A stretch of 64,000 nucleotides of DNA, taken from Gammaproteobacteria bacterium (lineage in GTDB: Bacteria; Pseudomonadota; Gammaproteobacteria; Pseudomonadales; UBA5518). The DNA is taken from contig JADKDK010000002.1 in the NCBI GenBank assembly GCA_016718385.1, positions 186,001-250,000 on the forward strand, read 5' to 3'. The position numbers were made by a program, and so were the translations under genes. Of this stretch, positions 18,861-28,183 are shown in pieces. Below the pieces are notes generated by a model. The model was not told the origin of the DNA and searched no databases. It saw nothing but the letters and a program-made list of their open reading frames with translations. Position 1 is the first letter of the stretch. Each line of letters opens with the position of its first letter.

Positions 18861-19586
18861 CTATTCCTCGCCCGCGGCAGTCCACAGACACTTGCCGCCG
18901 CTCGCCCTGGCGATGGCGGCGAGGCGCTGGCGGTGGTTGTCGAGTTCCTCCGCGCTGGGCTTCAGCACGCGCAGTCGCTCCCGCGTCGCGGGCAGGCGAA
19001 CGATCTCGATCTCCCCGGAGAAACCCTGCGCCGCGCTCTCGCTGTCGCCACCCAGCGCGAGCGCTGTCTGCCCGCCGGTCATGTGCAGGTAGACGTCGGC
19101 GAGGATCTCGGCGTCGAGCAGCGCGCCGTGCAGGTCGCGCTGCGAATTGTCGACGAAGTAGCGCTTGCACAGCGCGTCGAGATTGTTCTTCTGTCCCGGA
19201 TGGCGGGCCCGCGCGAGCGCCAGCGAATCGGTATGCGTGCAGTGGTCCGCGATGCGGCCGTAGCCAGGGCCCAGCAAGGCGAGCTCGTTGTCGAGGAAGC
19301 CGAGATCGAAAGGCGCGTTGTGGATCACCAGCTCGGCGCCGCTGACGAATGCCAGGAACTCGTCGACAATCTGCGCGAACGCGGGCTTGTCGGCGAGGAA
19401 CTCGCTGGTGATGCCGTGCACCTCGACGGCGCCTTCGTCGACCGGGCGGCCGGGGTTGATGTACTGGTGAAAGTGCCGCCCGGTGAGGCGCCGGTCGAGC
19501 AGCTCCACGCAACCGATCTCGATGATGCGGTGGCCCTGGCTGTACTCGAGGCCGGTGGTTTCGGTGTCCAGCACGATCTGTCGCAT
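18861..19586 (-). CDS. dnaQ: DNA polymerase III epsilon subunit (proofreading exonuclease)
   Basis: 241 residues. Exonuclease motifs are in order: ExoI LDTETTGLE (D7, E9), ExoII HNAPFDLGFLDNE and ExoIII HGALLDAEILADVYLHM, of the DEDDh type. A QTALALG stretch after the exonuclease domain resembles the beta-clamp-binding motif of E. coli epsilon. The protein removes misincorporated bases during replication as part of the Pol III core. Its ATG overlaps the rnhA stop by one base (TGATG), giving a methyltransferase-rnhA-dnaQ operon as in E. coli (where the first gene is yafS). Confidence 0.95.
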   Translation of the reverse strand: MRQIVLDTETTGLEYSQGHRIIEIGCVELLDRRLTGRHFHQYINPGRPVDEGAVEVHGITSEFLADKPAFAQIVDEFLAFVSGAELVIHNAPFDLGFLDNELALLGPGYGRIADHCTHTDSLALARARHPGQKNNLDALCKRYFVDNSQRDLHGALLDAEILADVYLHMTGGQTALALGGDSESAAQGFSGEIEIVRLPATRERLRVLKPSAEELDNHRQRLAAIARASGGKCLWTAAGEE

Positions 19587-20044
19587 CAGCCGCCCTCTAC
19601 CGCGAGGCGATCCGCGAGCTCGTCGATGCCGCGGTTTGCCAGCGCGTCCGCGCGCTCGTTTCCGGGATGGCCGCTGTGTCCGCGCACCCAGTGCCATTGC
19701 ACCGCGTGGCGCCCGGCCTGCTCGTCGAGCGCCTGCCACAGGTCGGCGTTCTTCACGGGCTGGCGATCCGCGGTGCGCCAGCCGCGCTTCTTCCAGTTCT
19801 TCATCCACTCGGTGATGCCGCTGCGCACGTACTGCGAGTCGGTGTACACGTCGATGCGGCAGGGCTCGCGCAGCGCCGCCAGCGCGCGGATCGCGGCGGT
19901 GAGCTCCATGCGGTTGTTCGTCGTATGCGGCTCGCCGCCGTGCAGCTCGCGTTCCGTCCCGGCGTAGCGCAGCAGCGCGCCCCAGCCGCCGGGACCGGGA
20001 TTGCCGCGGCAGGCCCCGTCGGTGAATATCTCCACGTGTTTCAT
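19586..20044 (-). CDS. rnhA: Ribonuclease HI
   Basis: 152 residues. Catalytic carboxylates D9 (IFTDGACRGNPGPGG), E47 (NNRMELTA), D69 (VYTDSQYV) and D133 (NERADALA), plus H123 (WVRGHSGH), line up with E. coli RNase HI numbering to within one residue. The enzyme degrades the RNA strand of RNA-DNA hybrids. It sits between the methyltransferase and dnaQ genes with minimal spacing. Confidence 0.97.
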   Translation of the reverse strand: MKHVEIFTDGACRGNPGPGGWGALLRYAGTERELHGGEPHTTNNRMELTAAIRALAALREPCRIDVYTDSQYVRSGITEWMKNWKKRGWRTADRQPVKNADLWQALDEQAGRHAVQWHWVRGHSGHPGNERADALANRGIDELADRLAVEGG

Positions 20045-20056
20045 TCGGCTCCGGGA

Positions 20057-20827
20057 TCAGTGGATCGTGGTGTCGCGCACGCTCGGGGTTGCGAGCGGCA
20101 CCGCGCCAAGGCGCGGGCGCATGCGGCGCAGCAAGGGTTTCACGGGCGTCAGCGGGCTCTGCTGCTTGCGCGCGTGGATGAGGTACACCCCGCCGCAGGG
20201 CAGCGACCAGCGTGCCGCGGCGCGGTCGAGCCTGGCGAGGCGCGACAGCGTCGGCGCGTGATCGATCGGGATGGAGTGGAAGCCGCACTGCACGTCGTCG
20301 ACCGCGAAATCGAGCAGTGCCAGCCAATCCTTCACCCGCTTGGGCGTCAGCGTCGCCCCACCCCAAACCGGATGGGCGACGCGTCGTGTCGCGGCGGCGC
20401 GCAGGCCGAACAGACTCCACGGGTTGAAGCCCACGATCAGCAGGTGACCATGCGGCACCACCACCCGCGCCGCCTCGCGCAGCAACTGGTGCGGCTGCAC
20501 GCTGTATTCCAGCACGTGGTGCAGCAGCGCCACATCGACGCTGTCGGGCTCGATCGGCAGGTGTTCCGGCTCGGCACAGGCGCTGGCATCACGGGCATCC
20601 GCGAAGCGTGCGAGCGTGAACTTGTGACGAATCATGCTGCTCTCGTAGAGGCGAACACGGTCGTTGATGCCGAGCTGCATCAGGTGGAAGCCATACAGGC
20701 CGGGCAGCTTGCGCTCCAGCAAGGTCCGCTCGGCGGCGAGAACGTGCGCGCCGAGGTCGCCTTCCAGCCAATCGGCGAGCGCATGCCAGCGCTGCGCCGG
20801 ATCGTCGATGAATCGCCGTTTTGTCAT
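20057..20827 (-). CDS. SAM-dependent methyltransferase (YafS-like)
   Basis: 256 residues from ATG 20827. It has a class I methyltransferase pattern lacking a strong glycine motif I but with VDVALLHHVLEYSVQPHQLL and EAARVVVPHGHLLIVGFNPW, typical of the YafS type. It stands first in an operon with rnhA and dnaQ and divergent from gloB, exactly as yafS does in E. coli. Substrate unknown. The first 100 residues (HALADWLEGDLGAHVLAAER) are conserved in this family. Confidence 0.85.
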   Translation of the reverse strand: MTKRRFIDDPAQRWHALADWLEGDLGAHVLAAERTLLERKLPGLYGFHLMQLGINDRVRLYESSMIRHKFTLARFADARDASACAEPEHLPIEPDSVDVALLHHVLEYSVQPHQLLREAARVVVPHGHLLIVGFNPWSLFGLRAAATRRVAHPVWGGATLTPKRVKDWLALLDFAVDDVQCGFHSIPIDHAPTLSRLARLDRAAARWSLPCGGVYLIHARKQQSPLTPVKPLLRRMRPRLGAVPLATPSVRDTTIH

Positions 20828-20932
20828 CCTGATCAATCGCTTGGCCGCGGGCCCAACGGGCCGCCCACGGGTTGGCTATATCGTCTTGGCAATATACCAT
20901 GCACGGCCCGGTCACGGATTCACTCACCGACA

Positions 20933-21718
20933 ATGCTCCAGGCGCATCCGGTACAGGCGTTCAGCGACAACTACATCTGGCTACTAGAGGCAGGCGCGGA
21001 ACGGGCCTTCGTGGTCGATCCCGGCGATGCCGGGCCCGTGCTGCTCGCGCTGGCGGCACGGGGCCTCACGCTCGCGGGCATCCTCGTCACCCACCATCAT
21101 CCGGACCACGTAGGCGGCATCGCGCAACTGCTGAGCCGCTGCGGCCCGGTGCCGGTATACGGTCCGCGGGGCTCCCCGGCCAGCGGCATCACGCAGCCGC
21201 TCGACGACGGTGACAGGATCACCGTGTTCGGTTTTGCGGCCGATGTGCTCGCGGTGCCGGGCCACACGCTGGATCACATCGCCTATTTCTTCGCGGCGCC
21301 GGGCGCCGCGGCTCCGCTGCTGTTCTGCGGCGACACGCTGTTCGCCGGCGGCTGTGGACGCATTTTCGAAGGCGATCCGCGCATGATGCACGCCTCGCTC
21401 GCGCGCCTCGCGGCGCTGCCGGCCACGACTTCTGTGTACTGCGCGCACGAATACACGCTGTCGAACCTGCGCTTTGCGCGCGCGGTGGAACCGCAGAATG
21501 AGCAATTGCTGCGCCGCCAGCTCGACGCCGAAGCACTGCGCGAGCGTGGCGAGCCGACCGTGCCTTCCACCATCGCACTGGAACTGGCGACCAATCCGTT
21601 CCTGCGCTGCGGCCACACAACGGTACGCGCAGTGGCCGCGCAACGGGCGGGCATGGAACTTGCGGGCGAACCGGAGGTCTTTGGACTCGTGCGTTCCTGG
21701 AAAGACGATTTCCGCTGA
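20933..21718 (+). CDS. gloB: Hydroxyacylglutathione hydrolase (glyoxalase II)
   Basis: 261 residues. The metal-binding THHHPDHVGG (H54, H56, D58, H59), VPGHTLDHIAYF, FCGDTLFAGGCGRIFEG and YCAHEYTLSNLRFA define glyoxalase II. It hydrolyses S-lactoylglutathione to lactate and glutathione, completing the pathway begun by GloA at 9175-9660. Its stop codon overlaps the mltD start (TGATG), so the two are co-translated. Confidence 0.96.
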   Translation: MLQAHPVQAFSDNYIWLLEAGAERAFVVDPGDAGPVLLALAARGLTLAGILVTHHHPDHVGGIAQLLSRCGPVPVYGPRGSPASGITQPLDDGDRITVFGFAADVLAVPGHTLDHIAYFFAAPGAAAPLLFCGDTLFAGGCGRIFEGDPRMMHASLARLAALPATTSVYCAHEYTLSNLRFARAVEPQNEQLLRRQLDAEALRERGEPTVPSTIALELATNPFLRCGHTTVRAVAAQRAGMELAGEPEVFGLVRSWKDDFR

Positions 21719-23400
21719 TGCCGCCACACAGTACCGCCGCCAGTCCCCCGCATGTGCGTTGCGCGCGCCGCCGCCTGTGGCGCCTCGCGCTGGCAGCGCT
21801 GCTCCTCACCGGCTGCGAAGCCCCGAACATGCATCGGTCCGGCATCGGCGAGTCGGCCGGTCACGACGCCAGCATCTACGACGAGCTGCATTACTGGCCC
21901 CTGCAGGAGCCTGCGCAGGACGATGGCGAGCTCTGTGTGCCGGCATCGCTGATCGGGCTCGCAGATGACCCCTACGGCGACGGGCACGACGACCTGTGGT
22001 CGCGCGTGCGCGCCGGGTATGGCCTCGGGGGTCGCGTCGACGAACGTCGCGTCGACCAGTACATCGACACCTATTCGGACAAGCAGCGTCTGTTCGACCG
22101 GCTCGGCTCGGATGCCTCGCCATTCCTGCACTACGTGGTCGAGGAACTCGAGCAGCGCAACATGCCGCTCGAGATCGCACTGCTGCCTATCATCGAGAGC
22201 GGCTACAACCCCGAGGCGGTCAGCCCGGGCAAGGCGGCGGGTCTGTGGCAGATCGTTCCCGGCACGGCCTCGACCATGGGCCTGGAGCACAACGGCTGGT
22301 ACGACGGGCGCAAGGACGTCGTCGCCTCGACTGAAGCGGCACTCGACTATCTGGAGGAATTGCACAGGCGCTTCGACGGCGACTGGTACCTTGCGCTGGC
22401 CGCCTACAACACGGGAGAAGGCAACGTGCAGCGTGCCATCGAACAGAACAGGCGCCTCGGCAAGCCGACCGATTACTGGTCCCTGCCCTTGTCCCGCCAG
22501 GCCTGCAACTACGTGCCGAAGCTGCTCGCGCTGTCGCGGGTGCTGGAGGCACCGCAAGACCACGGCATCTCGCTGTCCCCGATGGCGAACGAGGTGTCGG
22601 TGGTCCCCGTCGAGGTCAACAAGCAGGTCGACCTGCATCGCGCCGCGACGCGCGCGGGCATCGACAGCCGCGAACTGATGAGCCTGAACCCGGCGTACAA
22701 GCGCGGATTCACCGCGCCCGACACCAGTAGCACGCTGCTGGTCCCGGCGGAAGACAAACAGAACTTCCTGGCCGCGGTATCGGGACAGGCCGTGGGCAAC
22801 GCGCCGGTCGTGAGCGCACACCCCGAGCACTACCGCGTGCGCTCCGGCGACACCCTGCGCGCCATCGCGCGGCTGCACCAGACCACTCCGGAGGCGCTGC
22901 GTGCCCTGAACCGCCTCGAGGACGACCGCATCGCGGCCGGCCAGGAGTTGCTAATCCCCGCCGACGCGATAGTGCCGCCGCGCCGCTTCCCCACCGCCGA
23001 GAGCGTGGCGTTGAAGAACCACGGTCTCTACACCGTCAAGCCCGGCGACAGCCTGTCGCAGATCGCCAAGCGCTTCGGGACCAGCACGCAGCAGCTCGCC
23101 GCGCTGAATGCCATCGGCACGGGTTCCACGCTGCGCGTCGGCCAGAAACTCAAGGTCCGCGACGGCTTGGCGCGGGATCCCGCCGTCGCCGCCACTGCCA
23201 CCGCGGACGGTCGCCTCAGGGTGAGCTATACCGTGAAGGGCGGCGACTCGGTCGCGCGCATCGCGGATCGCTTCAACGTCGCAGTGAAGCAGGTACTGGC
23301 GTGGAACGGCATGAATCCGGCACGCCCCTTGATCCACCCCGGCCAGGTACTGGTACTCTACGTGGAGCAGAAACTGGCAGAGGCGCGCAAACCGGGCTGA
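21718..23400 (+). CDS. mltD: Membrane-bound lytic murein transglycosylase D
   Basis: 560 residues. A signal with lipobox (LALAALLLTGC) is followed by an SLT domain with catalytic glutamate near residue 160 in IIESGYNPEAVSPGKAAGLW and the downstream LALAAYNTGEGNV. Three LysM repeats start near residues 371 (YRVRSGDTL), 437 (YTVKPGDSL) and 503 (YTVKGGDSV). The enzyme cleaves peptidoglycan glycan strands at the outer membrane to give anhydromuropeptides. The gloB-mltD pairing is conserved with E. coli. Confidence 0.95.
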   Translation: MPPHSTAASPPHVRCARRRLWRLALAALLLTGCEAPNMHRSGIGESAGHDASIYDELHYWPLQEPAQDDGELCVPASLIGLADDPYGDGHDDLWSRVRAGYGLGGRVDERRVDQYIDTYSDKQRLFDRLGSDASPFLHYVVEELEQRNMPLEIALLPIIESGYNPEAVSPGKAAGLWQIVPGTASTMGLEHNGWYDGRKDVVASTEAALDYLEELHRRFDGDWYLALAAYNTGEGNVQRAIEQNRRLGKPTDYWSLPLSRQACNYVPKLLALSRVLEAPQDHGISLSPMANEVSVVPVEVNKQVDLHRAATRAGIDSRELMSLNPAYKRGFTAPDTSSTLLVPAEDKQNFLAAVSGQAVGNAPVVSAHPEHYRVRSGDTLRAIARLHQTTPEALRALNRLEDDRIAAGQELLIPADAIVPPRRFPTAESVALKNHGLYTVKPGDSLSQIAKRFGTSTQQLAALNAIGTGSTLRVGQKLKVRDGLARDPAVAATATADGRLRVSYTVKGGDSVARIADRFNVAVKQVLAWNGMNPARPLIHPGQVLVLYVEQKLAEARKPG

Positions 23401-23453
23401 GACGCCGGCGCGCCCTCGCCGCGGGCAATGTCCAAGTGACCGGGAGAAACCGG

Positions 23454-24197
23454 ATGAGCAGGAGCGGAACTCCGAAGACACGCAGCGCCGGTCGTCCGGC
23501 GGCGCGCAAGCCAGCGACGCGCGCCCCGGGCGAGGAGGCGCTTGCGCGCAGCGAATCACCGCTGGGCTCGCTATTCGACAGCCTGACCGACCTCACCACC
23601 GACCTGACCAGTTCGGCGCTGAGGCTCGCTTCGCGCACGGGCGCGAGTGCGGCGCGCGCGATCGCGCGTTCGCCCGAGCAACTGCGCATGATGGCATCGG
23701 CAGGCGAATCGCTGCGCGACATGCGCGAGGTCGCCGGGTTGACCGTGTTGGAGATCTCCGATGCGCTGAATCTGCGCGACAAGAGCATGTGGGAAGCCGT
23801 GGAGGACGGGCGCGAGGCGCTGTCCTTCGAGCTGATCCTGCGGCTCGCCTCGCTGGTGGCGCGCAACGACCCGCTGCCCTTCATACTCAAGTACACCCGC
23901 ACCTATCACCCGCGGCTGTGGGAGATCCTGCACGAACTGAAGATCGACCAGCTGCCGATCCAGTTCGAGCGCGAGCGTAATTTCATCAACATCTACCGCC
24001 GCCACGACACCGCGCGCTCGCTCTCCGACGAGGGCTTCGAGCGCGTGCTGAAGTTCACGCAGCACGCCTTCGACATGGCGATCCATTTCGTCGACGAAGG
24101 GGAAAACGCCGCAATGGAGGATGCCGAGGCCACGCCTGGCGGCGGAGAGGCGCGCGCCAGCGCGCGCAAGCGCGGCGTCAGGCGTGCGCGTCGCTGA
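23454..24197 (+). CDS. XRE-family helix-turn-helix regulator
   Basis: 247 residues. A basic, low-complexity N-terminal tail precedes an amphipathic region and a helix-turn-helix: GESLRDMREVAGLTVLEISD, ALNLRDKSMWEAVEDGREAL, then SFELILRLASLVARNDPLPF. The C-terminal half (FILKYTRTYHPRLWEILHEL) is conserved in a group of gammaproteobacterial regulators of unknown target; this is recalled, not searched. GGGAGA upstream supports the start. The last 20 bases overlap the convergent tag gene. Confidence 0.75.
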   Translation: MSRSGTPKTRSAGRPAARKPATRAPGEEALARSESPLGSLFDSLTDLTTDLTSSALRLASRTGASAARAIARSPEQLRMMASAGESLRDMREVAGLTVLEISDALNLRDKSMWEAVEDGREALSFELILRLASLVARNDPLPFILKYTRTYHPRLWEILHELKIDQLPIQFERERNFINIYRRHDTARSLSDEGFERVLKFTQHAFDMAIHFVDEGENAAMEDAEATPGGGEARASARKRGVRRARR

Positions 24198-24762
24198 GTT
24201 GCAGGCGCCGGAAGCAGTCGCGGGAATGATCGTTCACCATGCCGGTCGCCTGCATGTGCGCATACATCACCGTCGATCCCACGAAGCGGAAACCACGCCG
24301 CTTCAGGTCGCGGCTGAGCGCATCTGATTCGGGACTGCTCGCGCGATAGTCCGCCACGGTCGCCGGCGCGCCGGCGCGCACGGTGTCGCCGACGAAGCTC
24401 CACAGGTAGTCGCTGAACGATCCGCGCTCCTCGCACAGCGCGAGGAAGCAGCGCGCATTGCCGCGGGCGGCCTGGATTTTCAGGCGGTTGCGGATGATGC
24501 CCGGATCGCGCAGAAGGGACTCGATCTTCGCCTCGTCCCAGGCCGCCATCTTCACCGGATCGAAACCGTCGAAGGCGCGCCGGTAGTTCTCGCGCTTGCT
24601 GAGCACCGTGTACCAGCTGAGGCCCGCCTGAGCGCCTTCCAGCACCAGCAATTCGAACATCCGGCGGTCGTCGTGGACCGGCACACCCCACTCCGTGTCA
24701 TGATAGTCAACATACAAGGGCTTGCGCAGATCGACCCATGGACAGCGTTGCAGCTCGACCAC
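24178..24762 (-). CDS. tag: DNA-3-methyladenine glycosylase I
   Basis: 194 residues from GTG 24762, which follows GGAGAGG. The body matches Tag: CPWVDLRKPLYVDYHDTEWG, LEGAQAGLSWYTVLSKRENY, IIRNRLKIQAARGNA, LKRRGFRFVGSTVMYAHMQA and the zinc-site end VNDHSRDC. It removes 3-methyladenine from alkylated DNA. It overlaps the end of the convergent regulator gene by 20 bases. An out-of-frame ATG just upstream would not give this protein. Confidence 0.94.
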   Translation of the reverse strand: MVELQRCPWVDLRKPLYVDYHDTEWGVPVHDDRRMFELLVLEGAQAGLSWYTVLSKRENYRRAFDGFDPVKMAAWDEAKIESLLRDPGIIRNRLKIQAARGNARCFLALCEERGSFSDYLWSFVGDTVRAGAPATVADYRASSPESDALSRDLKRRGFRFVGSTVMYAHMQATGMVNDHSRDCFRRLQLSDAHA

Positions 24763-24833
24763 ATCCCCTCTCCCGCAATGACTCGGCTTTGCACTGTAGC
24801 AGCGCCGCCGCCTTGCTCCAATCAGCCTGCCGG

Positions 24834-25649
24834 ATGCTCGCGCGGGGCCAGAGTTCCGCAACCCGGTTGGCGCTCCTGCTGGTCCTGTCCATCTCTGCGA
24901 CCGTGGCGCACGCCGAATTGCGCGTGTTCGAGCCGCGTCACGCCGACGCCGAAGCGCTGCTGCCGGTGGTGCAACCGCTGCTGGGACCCGGGGAGTCGGC
25001 GAGCGTCTTCGGCAACTCGCTGGTGGTGAATGCCGGTACCGGAGCCCTGCACAGGATCGACGCACTGCTCGGGCAACTCGACCGCCCGCAACGCAACCTG
25101 CTGATCAGCGTGCGCCGCGGGGGTTCGGCCGTGCAGCATGCGCAGGGTGCCACCGTGGACGGAACGCTGCGGCGTGGCAATGTACGCATTGGCTCGGGTG
25201 GCAACACGCCAGCCGACAGCACGGTGCAGATCCGCGGCGGCAGGCAGATCACGACGCGAAGCGGCAGCGGCGAGAGCAGCGTGCGCACCCTCGAGGGGCG
25301 CCCCGTTCTGATCCGTGACGGCGCCCTCGTCCCGCTCGCGGGCAACGGTTTCTGGGGCACCGGCGTGCAGTACGAGGACGTGAGCCAGGGCTTCGTGGTG
25401 CGCGCGCGCCTCGCGGGCGATCAGGTGCGACTGGACATCGAGGCTCGCAACGACCGCCTCGAGGGCGGCACCGTGCGCACCGGCGCGCTCGCCAGCAGCG
25501 TCAGCGGTCGCCTCGGCGAATGGATCCCGCTCGGCGGCTCCACCGCCGGCAGCGAGAGCACCGGCAGCGGCCTCACCACGCGCCACAGCACGCGCGGCAG
25601 TGCCGATGAACTGCTCGAGGTGCGCGTGGAGGCCATCGACACCCCGTAG
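24834..25649 (+). CDS. Secretin short-domain (NolW-like) exported protein
   Basis: 271 residues from ATG 24834, with a signal peptide LALLLVLSISATVAHA before ELRVFEPRHADAEALLPVVQ. The mature N terminus (NSLVVNAGTGALHRIDALLG, QLDRPQRNLLISVRRG) has the fold pattern of the secretin N1/N2 ring domain. The rest is Gly/Ser/Arg-rich beta sequence, with VQYEDVSQGFVVRARLAGDQ resembling secretin-adjacent strands. No secretin beta-barrel follows, so it cannot form a pore alone. It could be a periplasmic partner of a pilus or type II secretin. An ATG at 24738 would remove the signal from its N-terminal position. Confidence 0.65.
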   Translation: MLARGQSSATRLALLLVLSISATVAHAELRVFEPRHADAEALLPVVQPLLGPGESASVFGNSLVVNAGTGALHRIDALLGQLDRPQRNLLISVRRGGSAVQHAQGATVDGTLRRGNVRIGSGGNTPADSTVQIRGGRQITTRSGSGESSVRTLEGRPVLIRDGALVPLAGNGFWGTGVQYEDVSQGFVVRARLAGDQVRLDIEARNDRLEGGTVRTGALASSVSGRLGEWIPLGGSTAGSESTGSGLTTRHSTRGSADELLEVRVEAIDTP

Positions 25650-25718
25650 GTCCGGATTCATCCGGACAATGTCCGCATGAATGCGGACCCACGATCGTCC
25701 GGATTGATCCGGACCCAC
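25646..25718. repeat. REP-like palindrome cluster after secretin-domain gene
   Basis: Three short hairpins occur in a row: TCCGGATTCATCCGGA at 25651-25666, GTCCGCATGAATGCGGAC at 25671-25688 and GTCCGGATTGATCCGGAC at 25697-25714. They share the GTAGGTCCG-N-TTCAT-CGGACA pattern with the array at 50983-51128. The cluster lies between convergent genes, where it could also stop transcription. Confidence 0.75.
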
Positions 25719-25725
25719 GCCAGGG

Positions 25726-28095
25726 TCATGCCTGGTTCAGCTTCGCCAGCGCGGTCCAGGTATCGACGATGACGTCGGGGTTCAGCGACATGCTCTGTAT
25801 CCCCTGCTCCACCAGCCAGGCCGCCAGGTCCGGGTGATCGGATGGCCCCTGGCCGCAGATGCCGATGTAGCGCCCGTTGCGGTTGCAGGCGTCTATCGCC
25901 AGCTTCAGCAGCGTTTTGACCGCCTCGTCGCGCTCATCGAAGATGCCGGCCACCAGGCCGGAATCGCGGTCCAGACCCAGCGTGAGCTGCGTGAGGTCGT
26001 TCGAGCCGATCGAGAAGCCGTCGAAATGCTGCAGGAACCTGTCCGCCAGCAACGCGTTGCTCGGGATCTCGCACATCATGATCACGCGCAGCCCGTTCTC
26101 GCCGCGCGCGAGACCGTTCGCGGCGAGCAGCTCCACCACCTGGCGGCCCTCCTCCACCGTGCGCACGAACGGGACCATGACCTCGACGTTGTCCAGACCC
26201 ATGTCCTCGCGCACGAAGCGCAGCGCGCGGCATTCGAGCTCGAAGCAGTCGCGAAAACCGCGATCGACGTAGCGCGAGGCACCGCGGAAGCCGAGCATGG
26301 GATTCTCCTCGACGGGCTCGTACTGCTGGCCGCCGACCAGGTGCGCGTACTCGTTGGACTTGAAATCCGACATGCGCACGATCACCGGCTTGGGGTAGAA
26401 CGCCGCGGCTATCGTCGCCACGCCCTCGGCGAGCTTGTCGATGAAGTAATCGGTCGCAGAGGCGTAGCCGTGCACGCGCCGCGCCACGGCCTGGCGCAAA
26501 TCGCCCGACAGCGAATCGAAGTTGATCAACGCCTTCGGGTGCACGCCGATCATGCGGTTGATGATGAATTCCAGCCGCGCGAGCCCCACGCCGTCGTTCG
26601 GCAACTGGCAGAAGTCGAAGGCACGGTCCGGATTGCCCACGTTCATCATCAGCTTGAACGGCAGCGGCGGCATCGCGGTGAGGTCGTCGGCATTCACCTC
26701 GTAGTCGAGCCGGCCGTCGTAGACGTGTCCCACGTCACCCTCGGCGCAGGAGACCGTGACCAACGCCCCGTCGGGGATCGACTCCGTCGCGTTGCCGCAG
26801 CCGACGACCGCCGGAATACCCAGTTCGCGTGCGATGATCGCCGCGTGGCAGGTGCGCCCCCCGCGGTTGGTCACGACCGCGGCCGCGCGCTTCATGATCG
26901 GCTCCCAGTCCGGGTCGGTCATGTCGGTCACGAGCACGTCGCCCTCGCGCACCTGCTCCATCGCCGAGACGTCGCGGATGACGCGCACCGTGCCCGAGCC
27001 GATCTTGTGCCCGATCGCCCGGCCCTCGCAGAGCACCTTGCCCTTTTCCTTCAGCAGGTAGCGCTCGACGCTGCCCGCGCCCTGCTGGCTGCGCACGGTC
27101 TCGGGGCGCGCCTGCAGCACGTAGAGCCTGCCGTCGTCGCCGTCGCGCGCCCACTCGATGTCCATCGGACGGCCGTAGTGCTCCTCGATGCGCAGCGCGA
27201 TATGACCGAGCTCCGTCACTTCCTCGTCGGAAATGCAGAACCGGCGCTGCAACTCCTCGGGCACCGGCTCGGTCACCGTGGTCGCACCGACCGCGGATTC
27301 GCCGGTATAGACCATGCGGATCTTCTTGTCGCCGAGGTTGCGCCGAAGAATCGCCGCCTTGCCCTCGCGCAGGCCATGCTTGAAGACGTAGAACTCGTCG
27401 GGGTTGACGGCGCCCTGGACCACGGTCTCGCCGAGGCCGTAGGCCGCGGTGATGAACACGGTGCCATTGAAGCCCGACTCGGTGTCCAGCGTGAACATCA
27501 CGCCGCTCGCGCCGGTCTCGCTGCGCACCATTCGCTGCACCCCGGCCGACAGCGCGACCTGGCCATGGTCGAAGCCCTTGTGCACGCGATAGGAGATCGC
27601 GCGATCGTTGAACAGCGAGGCGAACACCTCGTGAACCGCCTCGATCACGCGCTCGAGACCGCTGATGTTGAGGAAGGTCTCCTGCTGCCCGGCGAAGGAG
27701 GCATCGGGCAGGTCCTCGGCGGTCGCGGAGGAACGTACGGCGACCGCGACATCCTTGCCCGCACCGAGGCGCGCATAGGCCTCGCCCACCGCATCCAGCA
27801 GCGCCGCCGGCAGCGGTGTCGCGCGGATCCAGGCACGGATCTCCGCTCCGGCGCGCGCCAGTTCCGCGACGTCGTCGACGTCCAGGGCCGCGAGACGGGC
27901 GGCGATGCGAGCCGCCAGCCCGTCGTAGGCGAGGAACTCGCGATACGCGTCGGCGGTGGTGGCAAAGCCGTCGGGCACGCGCACGCCAGCGTGCGCGAGG
28001 CCGCTGATCATCTCGCCGAGCGAGGCGTTCTTGCCACCGACGCGCGGCACGTCGTGCATGCCGAGCTGTTCGAACCAGATCAGTTGCTGCGTCAC
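25726..28095 (-). CDS. ppsA: Phosphoenolpyruvate synthase
   Basis: 789 residues from GTG 28095 with AGGAG upstream. The N-terminal ATP-binding domain starts WFEQLGMHDVPRVGGKNASL. The swivelling domain holds the phospho-accepting histidine in GGRTCHAAIIARELG. The C-terminal PEP-binding barrel includes MVPFVRTVEEGRQVVELLA and IGSNDLTQLTLGLDRDS. It makes PEP from pyruvate and ATP for gluconeogenesis. The divergent neighbour ppsR encodes its regulatory kinase/phosphorylase. Confidence 0.97.
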   Translation of the reverse strand: MTQQLIWFEQLGMHDVPRVGGKNASLGEMISGLAHAGVRVPDGFATTADAYREFLAYDGLAARIAARLAALDVDDVAELARAGAEIRAWIRATPLPAALLDAVGEAYARLGAGKDVAVAVRSSATAEDLPDASFAGQQETFLNISGLERVIEAVHEVFASLFNDRAISYRVHKGFDHGQVALSAGVQRMVRSETGASGVMFTLDTESGFNGTVFITAAYGLGETVVQGAVNPDEFYVFKHGLREGKAAILRRNLGDKKIRMVYTGESAVGATTVTEPVPEELQRRFCISDEEVTELGHIALRIEEHYGRPMDIEWARDGDDGRLYVLQARPETVRSQQGAGSVERYLLKEKGKVLCEGRAIGHKIGSGTVRVIRDVSAMEQVREGDVLVTDMTDPDWEPIMKRAAAVVTNRGGRTCHAAIIARELGIPAVVGCGNATESIPDGALVTVSCAEGDVGHVYDGRLDYEVNADDLTAMPPLPFKLMMNVGNPDRAFDFCQLPNDGVGLARLEFIINRMIGVHPKALINFDSLSGDLRQAVARRVHGYASATDYFIDKLAEGVATIAAAFYPKPVIVRMSDFKSNEYAHLVGGQQYEPVEENPMLGFRGASRYVDRGFRDCFELECRALRFVREDMGLDNVEVMVPFVRTVEEGRQVVELLAANGLARGENGLRVIMMCEIPSNALLADRFLQHFDGFSIGSNDLTQLTLGLDRDSGLVAGIFDERDEAVKTLLKLAIDACNRNGRYIGICGQGPSDHPDLAAWLVEQGIQSMSLNPDVIVDTWTALAKLNQA

Positions 28096-28183
28096 CTTGA
28101 ATACTCCTGCGGTTCTCGAAGCGGCCTACATGTTACCTGAGCGCTGTGACAAAATCCGCCTGCCAGACAGCGGGAAAACAGCC

